Below the pieces are notes generated by a model. That model had not been told where the DNA came from. It saw nothing but the letters and a program-made list of their open reading frames with translations, and made no database searches. Below, piece by piece: positions 7,706-16,368 of a DNA stretch of 64,000 nt. Where the stretch lies: assembly GCA_018266375.1 (NCBI GenBank), contig JAFEAO010000003.1, positions 189,578 through 253,577 of the forward strand. The letters are read 5' to 3'. Every line of letters starts with the position of its first letter. Position 1 is the first letter of the stretch. The stretch comes from Bdellovibrionales bacterium (lineage in GTDB: Bacteria; Bdellovibrionota; UBA1018; CAIMNF01). The position numbers and the translations under genes were made by a program.

Positions 7706-8293
7706 ATGGCTGAAGAAAAGACCGAAAACAAGGAAGTTGCGGCAAGTCCCCCGGCAGGTGGTGGCAGTAAACTTGGACTGATTATCTCAGTCTTAAACCT
7801 GGTTTTAATTCTCGGGATCGGCGCAGTCGTATTCATTCAATTCCAAAGAGACAAACATCGCGAGAGTGTCTCGGATATTAATTCGACCGAAGAGCCCGCA
7901 GGCGAAGCCGGAAAAGCGGGCGAGCATGGCGGCGGCGAGAAAAAAGCCGAAGGCGAGCACGGTGGAACCTCGGCGAAGACCGGCGCTCAAGTCATTACCC
8001 TCGAACAATTTACGGTTAACCTTTCGACCAGTCCCGGAACGCCTCCGCGTTTCGCGCGCGTGGTGATCGCGGTTGAAGTCGCGAGCGGTGAGACCGCGAC
8101 CGAACTCAACACCAAGACGCCTCAAGTGCGTAACGCTATCTTGGACTTGTTCAACAGCAAGCGCCCGTCGGACTTGCAGACGGGCGAGGGCCGAAACTTC
8201 TTGAAAGAAGAAATCCGCAACGCGCTCAACAGCTTCTTGGTCACCGGAAAAGTCAAAGGCGTGTTTTTTAGTAACTTCGTGGTGGGGAATTAG
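7706..8293 (+). CDS. fliL: Flagellar basal-body-associated protein FliL
   Basis: 195 residues. A short cytoplasmic N-terminus is followed by one membrane helix (about residues 20-43, LGLIISVLNLVLILGIGAVVF). A Gly/Glu/Lys-rich linker leads to the periplasmic FliL domain, with the family patterns LEQFTVNLST, ARVVIAVEV, RNAILDLF and a C-terminal KGVFFSNFVVGN. FliL surrounds the stator units and supports torque. The open frame extends to a TTG at 7682, but the ATG at 7706 with GAGGCAGGA upstream fits the family. fliM starts three bases after the stop. Confidence 0.88.
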   Translation: MAEEKTENKEVAASPPAGGGSKLGLIISVLNLVLILGIGAVVFIQFQRDKHRESVSDINSTEEPAGEAGKAGEHGGGEKKAEGEHGGTSAKTGAQVITLEQFTVNLSTSPGTPPRFARVVIAVEVASGETATELNTKTPQVRNAILDLFNSKRPSDLQTGEGRNFLKEEIRNALNSFLVTGKVKGVFFSNFVVGN

Positions 8294-8296
8294 GGA

Positions 8297-9280
8297 ATGA
8301 ATCAGGTTTTAAGTCAGGCAGAAGTCGATGCTCTTTTAAGCGCGGTGGCCGAAGGCTCACTCGACACTTCGAGCGCGGGATCGGTCAAGAAAACCGACAA
8401 GCGCGAAGTTCAAACTTACGACCTGACCAACCAAGACCGCGTGATTCGCGGCAAGATGCCGACGCTTGACCTGATTTACGAGCGTTTCGTGCGCTTGTTT
8501 CGGATGTCCCTTTCAAACTCGTTGCGCAAGATCGCGTCGATCTCGATCATTTCGACCGATCTTTTGAAATTCGGCGAGTTCGTGAACACGCTCCCGATCC
8601 CGAGCTGCGTAGGGATTTTGCGTTCGGAATCATTGCGCGGTCCGGCGCTTTTGGTGTTTGAATCGAAGCTTGCGTACGCTCTCATCGATTCTTACTTCGG
8701 CGGAACTGATCGCCCTTACAACAAGGTCGACGGGAAAGAATTTACACGCATCGAACTCATGATCATGAACAAAGTCATGTCGCTCTCTCTCGCGGACCTT
8801 GAAGAAGCTTGGTCGCCGGTTCATAAAATCTCTTTGTTGCACCTTCGAACCGAGACCAATCCTCAGTTCGTCGGTGTAGTGCCGCTCTCGGAAGTGATCA
8901 TTTCGACCACCTTCGAAGTCGAGCTCGAAAACGCCAGCGGTACCATCGCTCTTGTCATTCCTTACTCGACGATCGAGTCGATCAAAAATAAACTCAACTC
9001 TTCGTTCCAATCCGATACCGACCGCACCGACAAGGTCTGGATCGAAAACTTGGAAGAGCATATGCTTTCTACCCAGGCTGCCGTATCAGTAAACTTGGGC
9101 GAGACATCGATCACAGTCGGCGACCTCGTGAACTTGAACATCGGGGACATTATCCCTTTGAACCAGGATTGCGACGGGGAACTCGTGCTCAACGTAGAAG
9201 GTGTGCCTAAATACAAATGTTTCTTCGGTGTTTCTCGCGGAACTCGCGCGGTGCAAGTCACCCGCCCAACCGAAGAATAA
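8297..9280 (+). CDS. fliM: Flagellar motor switch protein FliM
   Basis: 327 residues. The N-terminal peptide VLSQAEVDALLSAV is the CheY-P binding site typical of FliM. The middle domain contains IPSCVGILRSESLRGPALLVFESKLAYALIDSYFGG. The C-terminal SpoA domain (about 240-320, VNLGETSITVGDLVNLNIGDIIPL) packs with FliN in the C-ring. FliM sets rotation direction. It follows fliL by three bases and precedes fliN by 31, so all three are likely co-transcribed. Confidence 0.95.
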   Translation: MNQVLSQAEVDALLSAVAEGSLDTSSAGSVKKTDKREVQTYDLTNQDRVIRGKMPTLDLIYERFVRLFRMSLSNSLRKIASISIISTDLLKFGEFVNTLPIPSCVGILRSESLRGPALLVFESKLAYALIDSYFGGTDRPYNKVDGKEFTRIELMIMNKVMSLSLADLEEAWSPVHKISLLHLRTETNPQFVGVVPLSEVIISTTFEVELENASGTIALVIPYSTIESIKNKLNSSFQSDTDRTDKVWIENLEEHMLSTQAAVSVNLGETSITVGDLVNLNIGDIIPLNQDCDGELVLNVEGVPKYKCFFGVSRGTRAVQVTRPTEE

Positions 9281-9311
9281 AAACTAATTAAGGACAAGGA
9301 AGGACTTAAAA

Positions 9312-9638
9312 ATGAACAACACTCCAAATTTAGGAAAAATAGAAGGTGGACTCGGACAAGCGGCAGGCCAGGATGGCGTGCACTCGTTGGATTTCATTCT
9401 GGATATCCCGCTCAAGGTGACGGTGGAACTCGGTCGGACCAAGATGTCCGTTCGCGACATTCTTCAACTTGCGCAAGGGTCGGTGGTGGAACTTTCGAAG
9501 TTCGCAGGTGAACCGCTGGAAGTGCTCGTGAACGATCGTCTCGTCGCACGCGGCGAGGTCGTCACCGTCAACGAGAAGTTCGGCATCCGCTTGACCGATA
9601 TCTTGTCTCCGATGGAGCGTATCGAGCAGTTGAAGTAG
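9312..9638 (+). CDS. fliN: Flagellar motor switch protein FliN
   Basis: 108 residues, single SpoA domain. LDFILDIPLKVTVELGRTKMSVRDILQLAQGSVVELSKFAGEPLEVLVNDRLVARGEVVTVNEKFGIRLTDI-type sequence covers residues 26-97 and is diagnostic, including the GEPLEVLVN and ARGEVV motifs. FliN forms the lower C-ring and docks FliH/FliI export complexes. A good AAGGAAGGA ribosome site precedes the ATG. The short N-terminal tail is Gly/Gln-rich. Confidence 0.95.
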   Translation: MNNTPNLGKIEGGLGQAAGQDGVHSLDFILDIPLKVTVELGRTKMSVRDILQLAQGSVVELSKFAGEPLEVLVNDRLVARGEVVTVNEKFGIRLTDILSPMERIEQLK

Positions 9639-9704
9639 TTACGGATTTTTTTCGGCAGTTAATAATTGAAATAAAAAATTCCGTTCATGGACGAAGGGAA
9701 TCAC

Positions 9705-10976
9705 ATGAAAAGCCAGGGATGGCACAAGCAGTTCGTTTTTGCGTTTTTGGTCGGTCTATTGACCTATCAAAGCGTGTTCGCCGGCACTCAAACCATTCGT
9801 GAAATCACCCTTGCGGGAGACAATGGCATCGAGATTCAGTTCGACAGCCCGATCTCCAAGAAGATGCTCGATTACGATTACGTCCGCGACATCGCTCAGC
9901 TGACCATTCGTAACGCCACGATCTATCCGGCGAGAATCCTCCACCCCGAAAAGAAGACTTTTAACAAAGTGTTCGCCTATCAATACGCGCCGAGCCTGGT
10001 CCGAGTGCGCTTCAACGTCGAAGGGCAGGCGAGTCAGTTCCAAGGCAAAATCATCAGCAAAATCGACGGAAACCGCCTGACCGTGAAGTTCCCGCTGGCG
10101 ACCGTCGCTGCTCCGGTAGTAGCTGAAGAGAAGTCGGCTAAAAAAGACGACGACTCGAACGACAGAGCGCTTTTAGACAAAGTTCTCGCTTCATCGGACG
10201 ACAAAGACGAGAAGCCGGTGAAAGAAGAGAAAAAATCGAAGACCGAGAAGTCATTGACCGGCAACAAGAAGTCAAACAGCCCGGCCGCTTCTTTAGGAGG
10301 CGCGAAGCCGGGTCAGTCTGTCTTCCGTTCGATCATGGCCATGGCGCTCATCGTTGGCGGTTTGGGCCTCGTGCTCGTGTGGGTGAAACGCAAAAAGACC
10401 GCGCAAGCCACTCGCGTCGGCAACGGCTGGCTGTCGAGCTTAATCCCGCAAGGCATGCGTAAGCAAAAAAGTTTGATCGAAGTCGTGGGTCAGCAAGCGC
10501 TTGGTCCAAAGCAGAGCATCACCGTCGTCCGCATTCGCGGTCAGCAGTTCGTGCTCGGCGTGAGCCAAGACTCGGTTCATCTTATTTCTCAAATTGACTC
10601 GAACGAAGACGAAGTGGGCTTGCTTGATGACCCGGCAGTGGCTGCTGGCCTGGGCAAGATGTTCGGTTCGACGCCGACTAAGGACGCTCCTACAAGCAAC
10701 GCTTCTGCGGGCGAGAAGGGTAAGCAGTCCATCGCGCAGTCGTTTGCAAATCTCTTGAAGTTTAACGATGGTGAGAGCCCGGGTCAGACCACGACTCGCG
10801 TGACTCAAAACCAAGGTGCAAGTGCGACCGCCGCGATTGCGCGCAATCGGTACAACATTCAAGTTCAGGCGGGCACTTTCCCGACTCAACCGGTAGTGGC
10901 TCCGGCTACTCCGGCGGTGTCGACCCCGAGCGTTCGCGATCAGATCCGTAAACGTCTAGAAGGAGCTCGCTCGTGA
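9705..10976 (+). CDS. fliO: FliO-like flagellar export protein with an extra N-terminal AMIN-like domain
   Basis: 423 residues, three to four times the usual FliO length. A signal peptide (about residues 5-27, ending FAG) leads into a beta-rich region of about 100 residues (IREITLAGDNGIEIQFDSPI to LTVKFPL) that resembles a periplasmic AMIN-type domain. A Lys/Asp/Ser-rich linker, one membrane helix (about 205-225, MAMALIVGGLGLVLVWVK) and the cytoplasmic FliO domain (VGQQALGPKQSITVVRIRGQQFVLGVS) follow. FliO helps assemble the FliP5FliQ4FliR1 gate. An upstream ATG at 9687 exists, but GAAGGGAA sits correctly for 9705. The stop overlaps the fliP start. Confidence 0.82.
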   Translation: MKSQGWHKQFVFAFLVGLLTYQSVFAGTQTIREITLAGDNGIEIQFDSPISKKMLDYDYVRDIAQLTIRNATIYPARILHPEKKTFNKVFAYQYAPSLVRVRFNVEGQASQFQGKIISKIDGNRLTVKFPLATVAAPVVAEEKSAKKDDDSNDRALLDKVLASSDDKDEKPVKEEKKSKTEKSLTGNKKSNSPAASLGGAKPGQSVFRSIMAMALIVGGLGLVLVWVKRKKTAQATRVGNGWLSSLIPQGMRKQKSLIEVVGQQALGPKQSITVVRIRGQQFVLGVSQDSVHLISQIDSNEDEVGLLDDPAVAAGLGKMFGSTPTKDAPTSNASAGEKGKQSIAQSFANLLKFNDGESPGQTTTRVTQNQGASATAAIARNRYNIQVQAGTFPTQPVVAPATPAVSTPSVRDQIRKRLEGARS

Positions 10977-11767
10977 TCCAAAGAATCAAGACACTCGCTG
11001 CAGTCGCTGCGATCGCAGTTTCTTCACTCTTGATTCCTTCAGCACCTGCCATGGCCGCTCCAAACGGCATCAGTGGCGGGGATTTCTCGCTTCCTTCGAT
11101 CGCTTTGAACATGGGCAGCGGCGACTCCGCGAAACCAGCGGAGCTCGTCAACGTACTCAAGATCGTACTGCTCCTGACCGTCCTCACGCTCGCGCCGGCG
11201 ATCCTCGTGATGATGACGTCGTTCACGCGAATCGTGATCGTGCTCTCGTTCCTCCGCCAAAGCCTGGGTACGCAGCAGATGCCGCCGAACCAAGTGATCG
11301 TGGGCCTGTCGCTCTTTTTGTCGATGTTTATCATGGCTCCGACCTGGACCAAGATCAATAACGAAGCCGTCACGCCGTACATGGAAGAGAGGATCGATCA
11401 GAAGACCGCGTTTGCAAACGCTGAAGCGCCGATTCGTGAGTTCATGTTCGGCCAGACTCGCGAAAAAGACCTCGAGCTCTTCCTTTCGCTTTCTAAAATG
11501 CCGAAGCCGCAAACTCGCGAAGACGTGCCGACTTACGTTCTGATTCCAAGTTTTATCATTAGCGAGCTCAATACCGCGTTTCAGATGGGCTTCATGCTCT
11601 ATCTTCCGTTCCTCGTGATCGACATGGTCGTGTCGTCGATCTTGATGGCGATGGGGATGATGATGTTGCCGCCGATGACGATTTCATTGCCGTTTAAGTT
11701 GCTGCTTTTCGTGCTCGTCGACGGATGGGCGCTCGTGGTCGGCAGCTTGGTTAAGAGTTTCGGTTAA
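10973..11767 (+). CDS. fliP: Flagellar export gate protein FliP
   Basis: 264 residues. A cleavable signal peptide (about residues 1-27, ending PAMA) is followed by four membrane segments with the FliP motifs PAILVMMTSFTRIVIVLSFLRQSLGTQQMPPNQV and FLPFLVIDMVVSSILMAMGMMMLPP-like sequence near the C-terminus. Five FliP subunits form the core of the export gate. The start is GTG at 10973, overlapping the fliO TGA in a GTGA arrangement, with AAGGAG upstream. A 41-base gap separates it from fliQ. Confidence 0.95.
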   Translation: MIQRIKTLAAVAAIAVSSLLIPSAPAMAAPNGISGGDFSLPSIALNMGSGDSAKPAELVNVLKIVLLLTVLTLAPAILVMMTSFTRIVIVLSFLRQSLGTQQMPPNQVIVGLSLFLSMFIMAPTWTKINNEAVTPYMEERIDQKTAFANAEAPIREFMFGQTREKDLELFLSLSKMPKPQTREDVPTYVLIPSFIISELNTAFQMGFMLYLPFLVIDMVVSSILMAMGMMMLPPMTISLPFKLLLFVLVDGWALVVGSLVKSFG

Positions 11768-11808
11768 TTAAAGGGGAGAAGTCACGTCGTCAGGCGTGCA
11801 AAAGACAG

Positions 11809-12078
11809 ATGACTGAGGAACTAGTCCTTCAAATTGGTACAAACGCACTCCAGACGATGGTGTATCTCGCCGGTCCGGTGCTCTTGGCCGCGATGGCCGT
11901 CGGTATCGTGATCTCGATTCTGCAAGCGATCACTCAGATCAACGAGCAAACCCTCACTTTCATCCCAAAAATGATCGCGGTGATCCTTGTGCTCGTGATC
12001 ATGGCTCCATGGATGCTCAAGATCATGCAAGAGTATGCGATAAGCATCTTCGGCGGGGCCGGGGAGCTTATCCACTAA
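11809..12078 (+). CDS. fliQ: Flagellar export gate protein FliQ
   Basis: 89 residues with two membrane helices, the standard FliQ size. The family patterns are ALQTMVYLAGPVLLAAMAVGIVISILQAITQINEQTLTFIPK and APWMLKIM. Four FliQ subunits wrap the FliP-FliR gate. The TAA stop shares its last base with the fliR ATG. Confidence 0.95.
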   Translation: MTEELVLQIGTNALQTMVYLAGPVLLAAMAVGIVISILQAITQINEQTLTFIPKMIAVILVLVIMAPWMLKIMQEYAISIFGGAGELIH

Positions 12079-12884
12079 TGGTTTTTACGACTTGGTCGGC
12101 CGATGAATTGCTTTCTTTTTTCATGGTCCTGGTCCGGGTCAGTACTCTGCTCATTCTCTTTCCGATGTTCGGCGATAAGGCGGTTCCAGCGACCGTTAAA
12201 ATTTTCCTCTCGGTTTGTTTCTCGGCGATTCTGTTCCCGATCCTGCGCTCGAACGGCGTGATCGACGTCCAGGCGGCTCACCAGTGGTCGTCGACGACCA
12301 CGCAGCTATTGATGACTCTGTTTTCGGAGATCCTCATGGGTCTAGCGATCGGATTTGCGTCTCAGCTCGTGTTCCAGGCGGTGCACGTCGCGGGCGATTT
12401 TATTTCGCAGCTGATGGGCCTCTCGATGGCGACGTCGTACGATCCGCACTTTGAATCCCAGGCGATGATGGTAAGCCAACTCTTGGGCGCGCTTGCGATG
12501 CTGACGTTTTTGTCCCTCGACGGACACCATGTTCTGTTTCGCGCGATCGTCGAGAGCTTCCGTCTCGTGCCGCAGGGGCACTTTGTCGGAAGCGAAGCGT
12601 TTAAAGATTCGATCATTAATCTCACGGGTAACACTCTCAAGTTCGGAGTACAGCTCGCGGCTCCGATGGCGGCTTGTATGATGCTCGTCAACATCGTCTA
12701 TGGCATCTTGAGTAAGGCGCTCCCGCAGCTCAACATCCTGACCCTCTCGATGGCATCGAGTCTCGCGATCGGTTGCGTGGTGATGCTCGTGACGTATCCG
12801 TCGCTTCAGAGCGGAATTTCAAGTTTGGTGACCGGTTATTTCGACGACTTAAAACAATTCATGGTGGTCTATGGCGGAAAATAA
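12078..12884 (+). CDS. fliR: Flagellar export gate protein FliR
   Basis: 268 residues with about six membrane segments. The N-terminal LVRVSTLLILFPMFGDKAVPATVKIFLSVCFSAILFP and the middle SEILMGLAIGFASQLVFQAVHVAGDFISQLMGLSMATSYDP patterns are typical of FliR. FliR completes the FliPQR gate. The frame is open upstream to 12009, but the ATG at 12078 overlaps the fliQ stop (TAATG) and gives the normal N-terminus. The 3' end overlaps flhB by 14 bases. Confidence 0.94.
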   Translation: MVFTTWSADELLSFFMVLVRVSTLLILFPMFGDKAVPATVKIFLSVCFSAILFPILRSNGVIDVQAAHQWSSTTTQLLMTLFSEILMGLAIGFASQLVFQAVHVAGDFISQLMGLSMATSYDPHFESQAMMVSQLLGALAMLTFLSLDGHHVLFRAIVESFRLVPQGHFVGSEAFKDSIINLTGNTLKFGVQLAAPMAACMMLVNIVYGILSKALPQLNILTLSMASSLAIGCVVMLVTYPSLQSGISSLVTGYFDDLKQFMVVYGGK

Positions 12885-13962
12885 CGAAGATAGGAATACG
12901 GAAGACCTATCCGACGAAGCCAGCCCCTATCGGTTAGAGGAATTTAGACGCAAGGGCCAGGTTGCGCAGAGTAAAGAACTCGTCGCGATTTTCGTCGCCC
13001 TCGCAAGCGGCATGGCGATATTCGGTTTCGCGCCGTCGATCGGTAAGGACCTCATGGATTTTATGCGCGAGACGTTTACCACTAACCTCGCCGCTAAGTC
13101 GGGCGACCAGATGGAAGCGGTCGCCGGCGAAAAGCTTATTCAAATGCTGAAACTCCTCGCCGCGGTCGGTTTGCCGATCACCGTGGTGGGGTTTTTGCTC
13201 GGGATCGGCGGGCACTTGGGACAAATCGGATTTTTGTTTTCAACCGAGACGCTGACTCCCGATTTCGAAAAGATTAACCCGCTTCAAGGGCTGAAGCGCA
13301 TGTTCTCGGCGCGTAACCTGATTGAAACCGTCCGCGTGGTCCTGAAGGGTGTGGTGCTTTGTTTTATCGCGTACTCGGCAATTAGAAGCGAGATCTTCAA
13401 ATCGCCCGAACTGATCTTTAGGCATCCGACGATGATCTTCGACGTGCTCGGCAGCGCAGGGAAGACTCTGTTTTTTAGTCTCACCGGCGCGCTTGCGGTA
13501 TTTGCGGGGATCGATTTTGTGCTTCAAAAGCGTGAGTACGGCAAACAAGTACGCGTTACCCGCCAGGAAGCAAAGCAAGAAGCCAAGGAACAAGAGGGTG
13601 ATCCGCTCATCAAATCGCGTATTCGTAGTATTCAGCGCGAGATGGCTCGTAAGCGGATGATGCAAGCCGTGAAAAAGGCCGACGTCATCATCACCAACCC
13701 GACCCACATCGCGATCGCGCTTCAGTACGATAAAGATAAAATGATCGCGCCTAAAGTCGTCGCCAAGGGTGCCGACTTCCTCGCCGAGCGCATCAAGAAA
13801 ATCGCGGGCGAAGCCGGCGTGCCGATGGTTGAGAACGTCCCGCTCGCGCGAGCCATCTTCAAGTCTGTCAAGATCGGTCAGATCATTCCGCGGCATTTGT
13901 TCCAAGCGGTGGCCGAAATCCTCGCTTACGTTTACAAACTTAAGAAGAAGAAGTTCGAGTAG
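12871..13962 (+). CDS. flhB: Flagellar export switch protein FlhB
   Basis: 363 residues. The cytoplasmic start has the family pattern YRLEEFRRKGQVAQSKEL. Four membrane segments follow (about 35-210) and then a charged linker (KQEAKEQEGDPLIKSRIRS). The autocleavage motif NPTH is at residues 276-279, followed by the FlhB-C domain (IAIALQYDKDKMIAPKVVAKGADFLAERI). Cleavage between N and P is needed for the switch from hook to filament export. It overlaps fliR by 14 bases. Two minus-strand genes separate it from flhA, which normally follows directly. Confidence 0.96.
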   Translation: MAENNEDRNTEDLSDEASPYRLEEFRRKGQVAQSKELVAIFVALASGMAIFGFAPSIGKDLMDFMRETFTTNLAAKSGDQMEAVAGEKLIQMLKLLAAVGLPITVVGFLLGIGGHLGQIGFLFSTETLTPDFEKINPLQGLKRMFSARNLIETVRVVLKGVVLCFIAYSAIRSEIFKSPELIFRHPTMIFDVLGSAGKTLFFSLTGALAVFAGIDFVLQKREYGKQVRVTRQEAKQEAKEQEGDPLIKSRIRSIQREMARKRMMQAVKKADVIITNPTHIAIALQYDKDKMIAPKVVAKGADFLAERIKKIAGEAGVPMVENVPLARAIFKSVKIGQIIPRHLFQAVAEILAYVYKLKKKKFE

Positions 13963-13994
13963 TGGTCTTGCTGGATATGGAAATCCTGCATTTT

Positions 13995-15068
13995 TCAGTG
14001 AGTGAAATCACCATAGCTAATTCCAACTTTAAATATTCCTTTGAATGAATCCCTTGTGGCGCCTGGTTTTGAAATGTCCGTTTGAACTTTTTTGTAATCA
14101 TCATTATCAGGTGCAAGCGCGATGGCACGATTTAAATTGTTTTTGGCAATGGCCTGCTCGCCTTGTTTCCATTGCGCGTAAGCCAGCAAAAAATAGCCTT
14201 GATCTTGATTCTTGTTTTCATGGATCATGTTTTCGGCGTAATCGCGCGTGAGTTCCGGGTCAAAACCTTTGGTTTGAATCGCAATGCTTGCATCCTTGAT
14301 GATCGGGTCATTTGAATTTAAATTTCGTGCTCCCTGAAGGGCTGCATTCGCATTTGCCCAAGCTTGTTCTCTGTTTTGGTGAGCCTCGTTTGCGGCAAAC
14401 CCTTCGAAGATGCTCGCAATCACATTTACTTTGTGTGCAGCCATTATGTTTGGATCGAGTTCGAGCATTCGATCGGCAATCAGCTTCATCTGATCGAAAT
14501 TTGGGTGCTCATCCGAGAGTTGAGCAAAAATTAAATCGGTCAGCTGTTTGAGATCTACGATCTCGGAAACAGGTTTGTTCTTCAGCGAAAGCTCGGTGAT
14601 TCTCGCACGCAGGAAATACACGGCTGAAATACAATCCTCACCGATTTTGTCGCTTAAGTTTTGGTTTTGGGGTCGGCATTTTTTTAAAAAATCTTGCCGT
14701 GCTTTTGCGAGATTTTTTTCGAGACCATCCTTGCAAGCGTCGGGCGGCATGGGAAGCGTTTGGTAGCTCATTTGCGAGACTTCTCCGGCGAAAAAATCTA
14801 ATCTCTGAAGCGAGTCGAAAAAGTCCAAACATGCTTTTGGGGTGGATTCGTCTTTCTGAAGAATTTCTTTATATCCAGCTCGAGGAGATCGTAAGTATTG
14901 CCCAAGCCCCTTTTGCGTCGGTGCTTGAGGAACGAAAGAGGGTGCCCCTCCACTCATCGTACTGGTGGCGGTTTTTTTATGAAGTAAGAAAAAAACCGCG
15001 CTGAGTAACGCTACTGGTGCGAAGACCAAAAAACTTTTTTCATAAAAAATCCGGCAGCCCATATTCAC
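13995..15068 (-). CDS. TPR-like membrane-anchored protein of unknown function
   Basis: 357 residues. One hydrophobic segment near the N-terminus (about 11-29) suggests an inner-membrane anchor with the rest in the periplasm. The C-terminal half is helical with tetratricopeptide-like units, for example NMIHENKNQDQGYFLLAYAQWKQGE and the next AKNNLNRAIALAPDN. No catalytic motif is visible. The codon use is more AT-rich than in the flanking flagellar genes. It is convergent with flhB (32 bases apart) and lies about 30 bases downstream of a lipoprotein gene on the same strand, possibly as an operon. I do not recognise a specific family. Confidence 0.6.
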   Translation of the reverse strand: MNMGCRIFYEKSFLVFAPVALLSAVFFLLHKKTATSTMSGGAPSFVPQAPTQKGLGQYLRSPRAGYKEILQKDESTPKACLDFFDSLQRLDFFAGEVSQMSYQTLPMPPDACKDGLEKNLAKARQDFLKKCRPQNQNLSDKIGEDCISAVYFLRARITELSLKNKPVSEIVDLKQLTDLIFAQLSDEHPNFDQMKLIADRMLELDPNIMAAHKVNVIASIFEGFAANEAHQNREQAWANANAALQGARNLNSNDPIIKDASIAIQTKGFDPELTRDYAENMIHENKNQDQGYFLLAYAQWKQGEQAIAKNNLNRAIALAPDNDDYKKVQTDISKPGATRDSFKGIFKVGISYGDFTH

Positions 15069-15101
15069 CCCCGCCGATGGAGTGATTCAAGCGCGATGAT
15101 C

Positions 15102-16055
15102 TTATTGGCGGCCTTTAAAGTTCAGGTACGCCATGGTGTCGTCGTCCTCGTTTTCAGAGCAGGACTTCTCGAAGAACTGACGGAAGTTTTCGTTACACGT
15201 GATGTTGATGTTACCTGGACAGAGTTTGCCCATGCAGAGGTAGGCGCTGCCGTGGAGACCTGGGCCGTGTTGCGGTTTTGGGAACTTCACGTGCAACCAA
15301 GTCGGGTTGACGTAGGACACGGCGGCCGCGTAGAGTTCCGGTGTCGGAGAGCAGAACGGCTTCGTGAAGACGTGAATATTATCGGTCGCAGTCGACACCC
15401 AAGTGCGCAACCCGAATGGAGTTACGATCTCGTAGAAATCGATGTTGATCGAGTGATCATCATTCCAACAAGTGTGCTTGCCATGATCTGGAGTCGGCGT
15501 TGGTGTCGGTGTTGGACGCGGAGTCGGCGTTGGTGTCGGTGTTGGACGCGGAGTCGGCGTTGGTGTCGGTGTTGGCACGTACGATGTTGCTGTAAAGCTC
15601 AGTTCCAAAATTTTCTGTTGGCTGCCGCAAGTGATCGAAAGATTTGCGGACTTCGGTCCTTCAGACGACCGAGGAGCCGCAGATACCGTAATTCCAGTAC
15701 ATTCAGCGCCTGGAGCGAGGATGGTGTTACAACTAGCCGCACCATTGATGATGAAGTCTCCGGTATCGAGGCCGGTGATTTCAGCGATTCCACATTGTTG
15801 GCTGCTGGTTCCGCCCGCGTTGATGACCGAAACCGACAAAGGAGCGCCGGTCCCTTGAAGGCCGATGTTACCGAGGTCAACAGCTCCCGACGGATTCAAA
15901 ACAATAAAAGCCTGAGCTGGCGTCGGGGTTGGACTCGCCACGACCACCGGAAGCGCCTCCGGTTTTGGCGAAGAGTTGTTATTATCCGTTTTGCTACAAC
16001 CGGTTAAAGCAATCAACGTAGACACAACAAAAGACGTGGCATGAAATCGGCTCAT
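15102..16055 (-). CDS. Lipoprotein with a Pro-Thr repeat linker
   Basis: 317 residues from ATG 16055, preceded by a GAGAGAG ribosome site; an upstream in-frame ATG at 16109 would spoil the signal. The signal peptide ends in the lipobox ALTGC (Cys near residue 19), so the protein should be a lipoprotein. A first domain of about 140 residues has four cysteines and an Ig-like pattern (LGNIGLQGTGAPLSVSVINAGG, ...GDFIINGAASC). It resembles choice-of-anchor/ASPM-type repeats. A (PT)n-R linker follows, encoded by a 30-bp tandem repeat, then a C-terminal domain with about six cysteines. Function unknown; surface exposure is inferred. Confidence 0.65.
   Translation of the reverse strand: MSRFHATSFVVSTLIALTGCSKTDNNNSSPKPEALPVVVASPTPTPAQAFIVLNPSGAVDLGNIGLQGTGAPLSVSVINAGGTSSQQCGIAEITGLDTGDFIINGAASCNTILAPGAECTGITVSAAPRSSEGPKSANLSITCGSQQKILELSFTATSYVPTPTPTPTPRPTPTPTPTPRPTPTPTPTPDHGKHTCWNDDHSINIDFYEIVTPFGLRTWVSTATDNIHVFTKPFCSPTPELYAAAVSYVNPTWLHVKFPKPQHGPGLHGSAYLCMGKLCPGNINITCNENFRQFFEKSCSENEDDDTMAYLNFKGRQ
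15490..15575. repeat. 30-bp tandem repeat encoding Pro-Thr linker
   Basis: The 30-base unit beginning GGAGTCGGCGTTGG is present at 15490-15519, 15520-15549 and, partly, 15550-15575. The copies I compared are identical. Read on the minus strand it encodes PTPTPTPTPR. Identical copies suggest recent expansion and possible length variation of the linker. Confidence 0.85.
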
Positions 16056-16154
16056 AAATCTCTCTCTCAACAGGCTCCAGGGTGTATCAATATTAACATC
16101 ATGTGTCAATTTTAACCGTTAGTCCTGGGTTGAATAGTCAAATATCTGACAAAT

Positions 16155-16288
16155 GATTGAAATTCAATCTTTTTTCTCAAAAACTCGCTGTATCCAAGCG
16201 CGGCAAAGGTGCTAATCTTAAATAAAGGCCATCAAGGATGTATGGCCAAAAGTAGTCATTAAAGCGCGGTTTTAGAACAAAGTTCTAA
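16155..16288. promoter_or_regulatory. Three inverted repeats in the flhA upstream region
   Basis: The 313 bases between the lipoprotein start and flhA contain GATTGAA-A-TTCAATC (16155-16169, followed by a T run), GGCCAT-9-ATGGCC (16227-16232 with 16242-16247) and TTAGAAC-AAA-GTTCTAA (16272-16288). All arms are perfect. The last, with 7-base arms and a 3-base gap, has the size of a dimeric repressor site. They probably control flhA, the divergent lipoprotein gene, or both. Confidence 0.4.
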
Positions 16289-16368
16289 GGTACCAAAAAC
16301 GAAAAAGATGACGACCCAGCGATTGCGGCGTTCCCGCGATGCAAATGTAGGATGAGGACTCAAGGAAG

